Part shown: one piece after another, positions 1 to 6,608 of the stretch
Layout of the letters: the number at the start of each line of letters is the position of its first letter
Position numbering within the stretch: the first letter of the stretch is position 1
Assembly (NCBI GenBank): GCA_018241455.1
Contig: JAFEDW010000114.1
Coordinates: forward strand, 1 to 6,608
Direction of reading: 5' to 3'
Origin: Pseudomonadota bacterium
GTDB taxonomy: Bacteria; Pseudomonadota; Gammaproteobacteria; Steroidobacterales; Steroidobacteraceae
DNA length: 6,608 nt
Notes under the pieces: generated by a model
The model's input: only the letters and a program-made list of their open reading frames with translations
The model's database searches: none
Told to the model about the DNA's origin: nothing
Position numbers and translations under genes: made by a program

Positions 1-866
1 AGGTCGATGGCGCGCTGATCGGCGATTTCGTGATCCGCCGTGAAGACGGTACGCCCGCATTCTTCTTCGCGAACGCCGTCGATGATTCGCTGATGCAGGT
101 CACGCACGTGTTGCGCGGCGAGGATCACCTGGCCAATACGCCGCGCCAGCTGCTGGTGCTCGAGGCGCTGGGCTTTCGCGCGCCACGCTACGGGCATCTG
201 CCGCTGCTCACCGGCACCGACGGCACGCCGCTCTCGAAGCGCAACGGTGCGCAGTCGGTGCGAGAACTGCGCGAGGCCGGGTACGGTGCGCTCGCGATCT
301 GCAACCAGCTGTTCCGGCTGGGCCACTCCTGCGCCGACAACCACAGCCTGACGCTTGCCGGCATGGCCGAGCGGTTCGATCCGACGCACCTGCAGCGCGC
401 CAGCGCGCACTTCGATCCGGTGCAGCTGCGCCATTGGCAGGGCTTGTGGGCGCGTGGGTTGTCGCCGGACGCCGCGCAGTCCTGGTTGGCGCCGTTCCTG
501 CCGGCCGATGTGCCGCCGGCGCAGCGCACCGCGGCGGTGGCGGCGCTGCTGCCGAACATCGTGGCGGCAGCTGAAGTCGGCGAGTGGTTGCCGGTCGTGT
601 TCGGCGGTGAACTGCATTGGGAACCCGCGGCGCGCGCTGCGGCCGAAGGGGCGGGCGCCGGATTCTTCCGTGCGGTCGCGGCGGCGGTCAGCGATCATCC
701 CGAACTGGCGGCGCTCCGCAGCGCCAGCGATCGCAAGGGCGCGGAATTCTTCGCGCCGCTCCGTGCAGCGCTGACCGGGCGCCTGCACGGTCCGGAACTG
801 GCGCCGCTCCTCAAGGCCATGCCGCCGGCGCTGGTGCGCGAGCGCCTCGCCGCGTGGGCGCGTTGA
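1..866 (+). CDS. gltX: Glutamyl-tRNA synthetase, C-terminal part (5' end outside window)
   Basis: This class Ic aminoacyl-tRNA synthetase charges tRNA with glutamate using ATP in the cytoplasm. The reading frame is open from the left edge (frame starting at base 3) to the TGA at 864-866, giving 287 visible residues, so the HIGH half of the catalytic domain lies outside. Visible signatures are the THVLRGEDH block followed by NTPRQ (RGEDH at bases 114-128) and the class I KMSKS-type loop in the form PLSKRNGA (LSKR at 231-242). About 210 residues follow as a helical anticodon-binding domain ending in HGPELAPLL. That domain excludes the shorter GluQ-RS proteins, which lack it. The loop has Pro where canonical GluRS has Lys (KLSKR), and the motifs ELREAGY and FDPVQLRHWQ recall the shorter GluRS2-like branch, some members of which prefer tRNA-Gln. 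That subtype is inference from memory. cysS starts 26 bases downstream. Confidence 0.95.
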   Translation, partial: VDGALIGDFVIRREDGTPAFFFANAVDDSLMQVTHVLRGEDHLANTPRQLLVLEALGFRAPRYGHLPLLTGTDGTPLSKRNGAQSVRELREAGYGALAICNQLFRLGHSCADNHSLTLAGMAERFDPTHLQRASAHFDPVQLRHWQGLWARGLSPDAAQSWLAPFLPADVPPAQRTAAVAALLPNIVAAAEVGEWLPVVFGGELHWEPAARAAAEGAGAGFFRAVAAAVSDHPELAALRSASDRKGAEFFAPLRAALTGRLHGPELAPLLKAMPPALVRERLAAWAR

Positions 867-878
867 ACGGAACCACAC

Positions 879-883
879 GAGGA
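879..883 (+). promoter_or_regulatory. Ribosome binding site of cysS
   Basis: GAGGA sits nine bases before the GTG at 893. It supports that codon as the cysS start over the in-frame upstream extension, which would run back into gltX. Confidence 0.7.
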
Positions 884-892
884 CAGCCAGGC

Positions 893-2317
<1,425 letters not shown>

Positions 2318-2323
2318 ATCGCC

Positions 2324-3283
2324 GTGCGCGCGCTGATCTGCGGAATCTCCGGGCAGGACGGCGCGTACCTGGCGCGCTTCCTGCTCGGCCGCGGCTATGA
2401 AGTGCACGGCACTTCGCGCGATGCCGAGGTGCAGGGCTTCGGCAAGCTCGAGCGGCTAGGCATCGCGAGTCGCGTCGTCACGCATTCGATGGCGAGCAAT
2501 GATTTCCGCAGCGTGCTGCAGGTGCTGTCGCGCGTCTCGCCCGACGAGATCTACAGCCTCGCCGGGCAGAGTTCGGTGGGCCTGTCGTTCGAACAGCCGG
2601 TGGAGACGCTCGAGAGCATCGCGGTGGGCACGCTGAACCTGCTCGAAGCCATGCGCTTCCTCGGCCGGCCGATGCGCCTGTACAGCGCGGGTTCGAGCGA
2701 GTGCTTCGGCGACACCGGCGGCGGGGCGGCGACCGAGCAGACGCCGTTCCATCCGCGCAGTCCCTACGCCGTAGCCAAAGCCACCGCACACTGGCTGGTG
2801 ACAAACTATCGCGAGGCCTACGGCCTGCATGCCAGCACCGGCATCCTGTTCAATCATGAGTCGCCGCTCCGGTCACGGCGCTTCGTCACGCGCAAGATCG
2901 TCGCGGCCGCCTGCGCGATCGCCGACGGCAGCCGCGAGCGCCTGACGCTCGGCAACCTCGGCATCCATCGCGACTGGGGCTGGGCCCCGGAGTACGTCGA
3001 GGCGATGTGGCTGATGCTGCAGCAGCCGCGCGGCGACGATTTCGTCATCGCCACCGGCCGGGGACATTCGCTGGCGGATTTTGCCGCCGCCGCGTTCGCA
3101 CAAGTCGGCCTGGACTGGCGCGAGCACACCGACAGCTCGCGCGCGCTGTACCGCCCGGCCGACATCGAGTTCAGCCGCGGCGATGCCGCAAAGGCCGCGA
3201 GTGTGCTCGGCTGGAAGCCGAGTCGGGCGATGCCGCAGGTCGTGCAGGGCATGGTCGAGGCCGAACGCAGCGGCGGCGACTGA
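2324..3283 (+). CDS. gmd: GDP-mannose 4,6-dehydratase, short subfamily
   Basis: This short-chain dehydrogenase/reductase converts GDP-D-mannose to GDP-4-keto-6-deoxy-D-mannose, using bound NADP. The product is the branch point to GDP-L-fucose, GDP-D-rhamnose, GDP-perosamine and others. It has 319 residues, against about 373 in E. coli Gmd. The Rossmann motif GISGQDG is at residues 7-13. The catalytic set is S124 (Thr in E. coli), E126, Y148 and K152 (YAVAK). Family-specific blocks are FNHESPLRSRRFVTRKI, LGNLGIHRDWGWAPEYVEAMWLMLQQ, DFVIATGRGHS and the C-terminal LGWKP. The classical RRxSSFNTxR loop after the first beta-alpha-beta unit is replaced by TSRDAEVQGFGKLERLG, and the usual GDL segment by HSMASNDFRSV. 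I recall these features from a shorter Gmd group in polysaccharide clusters. The GTG start at 2324 gives MRALICGISGQDG; a weak GAGAG lies nine bases upstream. It follows cysS by 6 bases and faces a glycosyltransferase cluster. Confidence 0.93.
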   Translation: MRALICGISGQDGAYLARFLLGRGYEVHGTSRDAEVQGFGKLERLGIASRVVTHSMASNDFRSVLQVLSRVSPDEIYSLAGQSSVGLSFEQPVETLESIAVGTLNLLEAMRFLGRPMRLYSAGSSECFGDTGGGAATEQTPFHPRSPYAVAKATAHWLVTNYREAYGLHASTGILFNHESPLRSRRFVTRKIVAAACAIADGSRERLTLGNLGIHRDWGWAPEYVEAMWLMLQQPRGDDFVIATGRGHSLADFAAAAFAQVGLDWREHTDSSRALYRPADIEFSRGDAAKAASVLGWKPSRAMPQVVQGMVEAERSGGD

Positions 3284-3288
3284 ATCGG

Positions 3289-3303
3289 GCCGGCAAGGCC
3301 GGC
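3289..3303. terminator. Short GC hairpin between convergent genes
   Basis: GCCGGC, AAG, GCCGGC forms a 6-bp stem with a three-base loop in the 34-base spacer between the gmd stop and the stop of the opposing GT2 gene. It could help end transcription from either side. No T-run follows on either strand, so this is only a weak candidate. Confidence 0.25.
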
Positions 3304-3317
3304 GCGGGCACGCGCGG

Positions 3318-4139
3318 CTAGCGGGTTGGCGTGCGGCTGAGGTTCCAGCGCCAGCGCTCCATCGCCGCGCGCACTCCGCGCAGCGCCTGGCGCGCGCCGG
3401 GCTGGTGCAGGTAGTACTGCTTGGCCAGTGCGTAGGCGCTCACCAGCTCAGGCATGCGCCCGGTGTCGCCGGCCGCGGTCGTGATGCTGCTCGGATGCGC
3501 CAGGAAATGCGCCAGCGCTTCCGGCACGTGCGCATAGTACGGATAGTCGAGCGCGGCCAGCAGGAACAGCAGCAGGTCTTCGCCGACGCCGGAATTCTTG
3601 CCGTAGCGTCCGTTGGCGCCCGGCACTTCCGCGACCAGGTTCTTCAGGATGTCGCGGCGGCGGAACAGCGCACAGCCCGGGCTGATCGGCAGTTTCTCGC
3701 GCAGCAGGAATTGCACCAGTTGGCGCATCGGCCTGATGCCCGGGGGATGCCGCAGCAGCACGCGCGTGTGCGCGTCGCCGCTATGGTGGATGCGCGTGCG
3801 CGTGTACACCAGCCCGACGTCGTCGCGCAACCAGGGCAGCGTGCGCTCCAGGAAGGCGGCGTCGCTCCAGTCGTCGTCGAAATTCAGGTGGATGAGTTCG
3901 CCGCTTGCCTGCTCGACGCCATCGCGCCAGCAGACGATCGGCCCCTGGTCCTGCTCGCGGCGGATGTAGCGGATCGCGCCGGCATAGCGCGCGGCCACCG
4001 ACGGCGTGGCATCGGTACTGCCATGATCGCAGACGATCACCTCGGCAGGCACGGTCTGTGCGAGCGCGCTGTCGATCGCGCGCGGCAGGAGCGCTGCGCG
4101 GTTGAAGGTGGGAATGACGATGGAGACGCTGCGGTTCAT
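3318..4139 (-). CDS. Family 2 (GT-A) glycosyltransferase
   Basis: This is a 273-residue inverting glycosyltransferase that transfers a sugar from a nucleotide donor, probably at the cytoplasmic side of the inner membrane during glycan assembly. The N-terminus VSIVIPTFNRAALLPRAIDSALAQT (from residue 5) is the classic GT2 nucleotide-binding start. It is followed by VIVCDHGSTD (34-43), a variant of the usual V(D)DGSTD in which the middle Asp is His. The metal-binding DXD-type motif is LNFDDDW, with D88-D90. GVGEDLLL (184-191) supplies the ED pair that normally holds the catalytic base. No membrane segment is evident, so it is not a synthase-type GT2. The start at ATG 4139 is chosen because family homology begins immediately after it; the frame continues upstream only as a shadow of the GT4 gene. 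It is third in a three-gene minus-strand cluster. Donor and acceptor sugars cannot be read from the sequence. Confidence 0.9.
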   Translation of the reverse strand: MNRSVSIVIPTFNRAALLPRAIDSALAQTVPAEVIVCDHGSTDATPSVAARYAGAIRYIRREQDQGPIVCWRDGVEQASGELIHLNFDDDWSDAAFLERTLPWLRDDVGLVYTRTRIHHSGDAHTRVLLRHPPGIRPMRQLVQFLLREKLPISPGCALFRRRDILKNLVAEVPGANGRYGKNSGVGEDLLLFLLAALDYPYYAHVPEALAHFLAHPSSITTAAGDTGRMPELVSAYALAKQYYLHQPGARQALRGVRAAMERWRWNLSRTPTR

Positions 4140-4154
4140 GGGGCTCGGTTCATG
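4132..4154 (-). repeat. 9-bp direct repeat duplicating the GT2 start site
   Basis: On the minus strand CATGAACCG occurs twice with a 14-base period, at 4154-4146 and 4140-4132. The first copy overlaps the GT4 stop codon (ATGA at 4153-4150). The second contains the GT2 start codon (ATG at 4139-4137). A 14-base tandem duplication, since slightly altered, would produce this arrangement. Confidence 0.7.
4136..4153 (-). other. Five-codon minicistron (MNRAP) bridging GT4 and GT2
   Basis: On the minus strand an ATG at 4153 overlaps the GT4 stop as ATGA. It reads Met-Asn-Arg-Ala-Pro and stops at TGA 4138-4136, which itself overlaps the GT2 start as ATGA. Ribosomes ending GT4 could therefore reach the GT2 start by two successive stop/start couplings. 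No strong Shine-Dalgarno sequence precedes GT2, which fits translational coupling. Its use is inferred; the overlaps are seen directly. Confidence 0.45.
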
Positions 4155-5232
4155 CGGCCTGCAACAGGGCGCGCCATTGTGCCGCAACAGTCGCCAGCTT
4201 GAAGCGCGGATCCGCCGTGACCCGCGGGCGTGCGCCGGCGCGCCAGGCGCCGATGCGCTCGTGGTAGGCATCGAACAGGCCGAGCCGATCCGCGAGCCAG
4301 GCGGGCCCGCGCCGCCAGCCGGCCGGCAGGCCACGCACGGCGTTCTCATAGCCGCGATAGGCTGCTCGCACCGGCAGCAGCTGGCGCGGATCGTTGATGA
4401 CTTCGGCGGCGGCGCCGCAGTCGTGCGCCAGCACCGGCGTGCCGAGCGCATGCGATTCCGCGTACACGAGGCCGAAGGTCTCCGGCAGCACGAAGTTGGG
4501 CGCGAACGTACACAGCGCGCCGCGCACGTGATCGTGCATGCGCGCCTGCGGTTGCGGGCCGAGGTACTCGACGCCGTCGCGGCCGGCGTCGCGGCCGCGC
4601 TTGTAGGCCGGGTTGCCCACCAGCAGGCGGAGCGATGGCGTGCGCCGCCGGAGCGCCGCGAACACATCGAGCGCGTAGGCCAGCCCCTTGTTGGGCGAAG
4701 AGAAGAATACGAGGCGATCCACGTCAACAGGTGCGCCGTCAGGCGCGAGCCCGTCGGCCACCGGGTTGTAGATCGTGCGTGCCGAGACGCGATCGCCGAC
4801 GCCAATGGCATGCAGCGTCGCCTCGACGCGCTCGCGCTGCGTGTTCGATACGCAGATCACCTGCGCCGCGAGTTCGCGCAACACGCTCGCCGTCGAGCCG
4901 AGACGGCGCGCGCGCTTCGAGCCGGGATTCATCTGGTCGTGCACCCACAGGTAGAAGCGGGCATGCGGATAAAGTTCCCGCAGCATCGGCAGCGCGCGCG
5001 AGTCGCGCACGACGACGACCTGCTCGATGCCCTCGATGCGCGCCGGCCGGCGATAGCGGCCATTGTCGACGCTGCGATTGTGCTGCGCCACGCGGGCGCC
5101 GATGGCGTCCGCGATGCGCGTCACCGTGGCTTCGGTGCCGCCGCTGGCGCGCTCGCGCAGCGTGTCGCTGTCGTAGGGCTCGCGGCACAGCGGATCGTAG
5201 AACAGCACCGAAGGCATGTCGCCGGCGTTCAT
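4150..5232 (-). CDS. Family 4 (GT-B) glycosyltransferase
   Basis: This is a 360-residue retaining glycosyltransferase of the glycogen-phosphorylase-like GT-B fold, predicted to add a sugar from a nucleotide donor to a growing glycan in the cytoplasm. The N-terminal Rossmann domain includes the glycine-rich ASGGTEATV (residues 29-37) and LWVHDQMNPG (95-104). The C-terminal donor-binding domain begins near VFFSSPNKGLAYALDVF (175-191), with the NKG motif typical of GT4. The EX7E motif lies in LPETFGLVYAESHALGTPVL, with E251 and E259. The start at ATG 5232 (MNAGDMPSVLFYDP) lies four bases after the GT10 stop. ATG 5217 (MPSVLFYDP) is a possible alternative, and neither has a strong ribosome binding site. 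The frame is open further upstream, but only as a shadow of GT10. The gene is the middle one of the three-transferase cluster. Its specificity cannot be assigned. Confidence 0.9.
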   Translation of the reverse strand: MNAGDMPSVLFYDPLCREPYDSDTLRERASGGTEATVTRIADAIGARVAQHNRSVDNGRYRRPARIEGIEQVVVVRDSRALPMLRELYPHARFYLWVHDQMNPGSKRARRLGSTASVLRELAAQVICVSNTQRERVEATLHAIGVGDRVSARTIYNPVADGLAPDGAPVDVDRLVFFSSPNKGLAYALDVFAALRRRTPSLRLLVGNPAYKRGRDAGRDGVEYLGPQPQARMHDHVRGALCTFAPNFVLPETFGLVYAESHALGTPVLAHDCGAAAEVINDPRQLLPVRAAYRGYENAVRGLPAGWRRGPAWLADRLGLFDAYHERIGAWRAGARPRVTADPRFKLATVAAQWRALLQAA

Positions 5233-5236
5233 CGCT

Positions 5237-6094
5237 TCAATCCAGCAGCAGCGCGGCGAAGCGAGCCTCGAAATCCTGCAGCGACGGGCGCCGCACGTAC
5301 AACTCGAGTCGCCGTCGCCGCTCATACTCAGCGGCATCCGCTTCGAGCCGCTGCAGTTCGGCCAGGAAGTCCGGCGCCGCGGCGTCGACCAGCGCCTCGC
5401 GGTTGAATTGCGCCAGTCCGCCGCCCTCGTAGATGGGCACGGCGCCTGCGAGCGAGGCCTGCAGCGCTTTCTCGGTCACGTAGCCGGGCGCCTGGCTGTT
5501 CTCGAGGCAGATCATGAATCGGTAGCGGGCGATCCAGTCGAGGAAGGCCACGCCGCGCGGCGCGCGATAGCCGGTATTGTTGAGTTGGGCGCCGGCCGAA
5601 TCCACGCGCTGCCAGGCATCGACGCGCTGGAAGATCTCGAGGCGCCGCTGCGCCATGTTGCCGACGGTATTCGACACGACAAAGCAGCAGAACCCCGTCT
5701 TGGGCACCTGCAGGCGCGCCTCGCGCTGTGCAAACAGCGCCGCGATCGGTTCATTGAAATGCACGGCCTCGTATGGGTACTGGATGAATGGCAACGGGCC
5801 TTCGGGCCCATCGCCCCAATAGTACTGCGGCGGCGGGCAGACACCGATGACGGCCTGGTAGCGGCGCAGCCGGAAATGCGGCGGATACAGCTGCCAGTTT
5901 TCATTGCTGACCAGCGCAACGGGCAGGCCGTCCGGAAACTTGTGCGGCCGCCAGATGCTCGCCAGCATCAGGTCCGGCCGGTCCCGCTGTCGAACGACGC
6001 CGATGCGGCCCGCGTCGATGAAGCCGCGCAGCAGGTTGCCGGTCCAGCGGATGAAATCGCGGTCCTTTTCCTCGGCGTAGCAGACCCTGAGCAT
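5237..6094 (-). CDS. Family 10 glycosyltransferase (alpha-fucosyltransferase type)
   Basis: This 285-residue protein belongs to the GT10 family, whose bacterial members (such as the H. pylori Lewis-antigen enzymes) transfer L-fucose from GDP-fucose to N-acetylglucosamine or glucose units. The signature block is CLENSQAPGYVTEKALQASLAGAVPIYEGG, where ENS...GYVTEK (E198 to K209) is the hallmark alpha-1,3-fucosyltransferase motif. Before it comes FCCFVVSN (135-142), matching the start of the donor-binding domain in H. pylori FucT, then a VDSAGAQLNNTGY segment. SNENW (63-67) resembles the acceptor-domain ENxP region. Two oddities are Glu in PIYEGG where the family usually has Trp (PIYWG), and the absence of C-terminal heptad repeats. 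The start is ATG 6094 (MLRVCYAEEKD). An in-frame GTG at 6115 is possible but abuts the divergent ATG. No Shine-Dalgarno is visible. It is the first gene of the minus-strand cluster. The gmd gene close by fits a GDP-deoxyhexose donor; fucose specificity is inferred. Confidence 0.88.
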   Translation of the reverse strand: MLRVCYAEEKDRDFIRWTGNLLRGFIDAGRIGVVRQRDRPDLMLASIWRPHKFPDGLPVALVSNENWQLYPPHFRLRRYQAVIGVCPPPQYYWGDGPEGPLPFIQYPYEAVHFNEPIAALFAQREARLQVPKTGFCCFVVSNTVGNMAQRRLEIFQRVDAWQRVDSAGAQLNNTGYRAPRGVAFLDWIARYRFMICLENSQAPGYVTEKALQASLAGAVPIYEGGGLAQFNREALVDAAAPDFLAELQRLEADAAEYERRRRLELYVRRPSLQDFEARFAALLLD

Positions 6095-6096
6095 AG

Positions 6097-6113
6097 GTGC
6101 GATATCATCGCAC
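6097..6113. promoter_or_regulatory. 7-3-7 inverted repeat in the divergent start region (possible operator)
   Basis: GTGCGAT, ATC, ATCGCAC is a perfect 7-bp inverted repeat around a three-base centre. It fills most of the 21 bases between the GT10 start (6094, minus) and the Wzi-like start (6116, plus). Its place between divergent genes makes an operator for a dimeric regulator plausible. A chance palindrome cannot be excluded. Confidence 0.4.
6103..6108 (+). promoter_or_regulatory. Possible -10 box for the Wzi-like gene (leaderless)
   Basis: TATCAT matches five of six bases of the TATAAT consensus and ends seven bases before the ATG at 6116, so transcription would begin at or next to the start codon. 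No convincing -35 box is seen at the usual distance. No Shine-Dalgarno precedes the ATG, which fits a leaderless message. Confidence 0.3.
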
Positions 6114-6115
6114 AC

Positions 6116-6608
6116 ATGAAATTTCCGGCCCGTGCCGCGCCGCTGGCCCTGTTCGCGTGCCTCGCCATCGCACGCGCCCAGGCCGGCGCCAGCGCCTACC
6201 TGCCCGTCGACCTCGCGCCCGAGCTCGAAGCTCGCGTCGAGCGCGTCATGACGCTGGCCGGCGTGCCGGTGATGACGCGGCCGATCCGCGTCGATGCGGT
6301 GCTGGCGGCCCTGCCGTTGATGTGCGATCGCTATCCGCGGCTCTGCCATCAGGTGCGTGCCGGCCTGGCGCCGTACCTCGCGGCCGCCGCCGTTACGCAC
6401 GCGCATGTTGAGTTGGCGGCCACCCGTAACAATGCGCTGACGCAACCGGACCAGCACGGCGCGCCGATGGATACCGCCTGGGAGGCGGACGCTGGCGGCA
6501 TCGCGCGCTTCGGCGAACACCTGCTGGTCAGCGGCGGTGCCGTCGGTTACGAAGGGCGCGTTACGCCCACCGGCACGATAGTCAGCCTCGGCGGCGATCG
6601 CGCGCAGC
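6116..6608 (+). CDS. Secreted Wzi-like capsule-assembly protein, N-terminal part (3' end outside window)
   Basis: The frame opens at ATG 6116 and stays open for 164 codons to the window edge. It begins with a signal peptide: MKFPARAAP has two basic residues, then a hydrophobic stretch LALFACLAIA, then ARAQA-GASA with likely cleavage near residues 23-27. The mature start YLPVDLAPELEARVERVMTLAGVPVMTRPIRVDAVLAALP closely resembles what I recall for the N-terminal helical region of Wzi-family capsule-assembly proteins (PYLPLNLSPEIE...RVLILADKPVMTRPI). The family forms an outer-membrane beta-barrel that helps retain polysaccharide at the cell surface. C70 and C77 could form a periplasmic disulfide. 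From about residue 95 alternating segments (HVELAAT, LLVSGGAVGYEG) suggest the first barrel strands, but most of the barrel lies beyond the edge. It diverges from the glycosyltransferase cluster with only 21 bases between start codons. The family assignment is from memory of the motif and is moderately sure; the exported location is clearer. Confidence 0.72.
   Translation, partial: MKFPARAAPLALFACLAIARAQAGASAYLPVDLAPELEARVERVMTLAGVPVMTRPIRVDAVLAALPLMCDRYPRLCHQVRAGLAPYLAAAAVTHAHVELAATRNNALTQPDQHGAPMDTAWEADAGGIARFGEHLLVSGGAVGYEGRVTPTGTIVSLGGDRAQ

Noticed and set aside
617..892. Upstream extension of the cysS frame into gltX
   Set aside because: The extension is Arg/Gly-rich with no family similarity. 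The CysRS N-terminus (MLKI...) starts at GTG 893 behind a good ribosome binding site.
3081..4202. 373-residue plus-strand frame crossing the gmd end and the GT2 gene
   Set aside because: It is out of frame with gmd, antisense to GT2, and of biased composition.
4140..4811. Upstream extension of the GT2 frame across the GT4 gene
   Set aside because: The added residues are Arg/Ser/Thr-rich shadow sequence. The GT2 fold starts at the Met at 4139.
4102..5406. 434-residue plus-strand open frame opposite the GT4 gene
   Set aside because: It is composition-biased (Arg/Ala/His-rich), matches no family, and lies opposite a gene with clear GT4 motifs. Long antisense frames are expected in GC-rich DNA.
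6095..6520. Upstream extension of the GT10 frame into the divergent gene
   Set aside because: It would overlap the signal peptide and mature part of the Wzi-like protein on the other strand, and has no GT10 similarity.

Overview
The window is GC-rich, densely coding bacterial DNA, most likely from a gammaproteobacterium. Two points support this. The CysRS is collinear with the E. coli enzyme down to the numbering of its zinc ligands. The GluRS tail resembles the shorter second GluRS type that I recall from gammaproteobacteria related to sulfur oxidisers and xanthomonads. No RNA gene, insertion sequence or CRISPR array was seen, and no gene-free stretch exceeds 35 bases.

Left half, plus strand (1-3283): the 3' part of a glutamyl-tRNA synthetase gene (gltX), a complete cysteinyl-tRNA synthetase gene (cysS, GTG start at 893) and a GDP-mannose 4,6-dehydratase gene (gmd, GTG start at 2324). 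The gaps are 26 and 6 bases, so the three look co-transcribed. This places a nucleotide-sugar gene directly behind two translation genes. A 34-base spacer holding a short GC hairpin separates gmd from the convergent cluster.

Right half, minus strand (6094 down to 3318): three tightly packed glycosyltransferase genes. In order of transcription they are a GT10 (alpha-fucosyltransferase type) enzyme, a GT4 retaining enzyme with an EX7E motif, and a GT2 inverting enzyme. The GT4/GT2 junction carries a 9-bp direct repeat that creates a five-codon minicistron with an ATGA stop/start overlap at each end. Divergent from GT10, and only 21 bases from its start codon, begins a secreted protein (6116 to the window end, incomplete). 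It resembles the N-terminus of Wzi-type capsule-assembly outer-membrane proteins. The 21-base gap contains a perfect 7-3-7 inverted repeat and a -10-like box.

Taken together, gmd makes GDP-4-keto-6-deoxymannose, the precursor of GDP-L-fucose and other GDP-deoxyhexoses. A GT10 enzyme would use GDP-L-fucose. The GT2 and GT4 enzymes would add other sugars, and the Wzi-like protein points to a glycan at the cell surface. The window therefore looks like one edge of a surface-polysaccharide locus that probably makes a fucosylated or related deoxyhexose glycan, abutting a core tRNA-synthetase operon. The GDP-fucose synthase and the export and polymerisation genes are not in the window.
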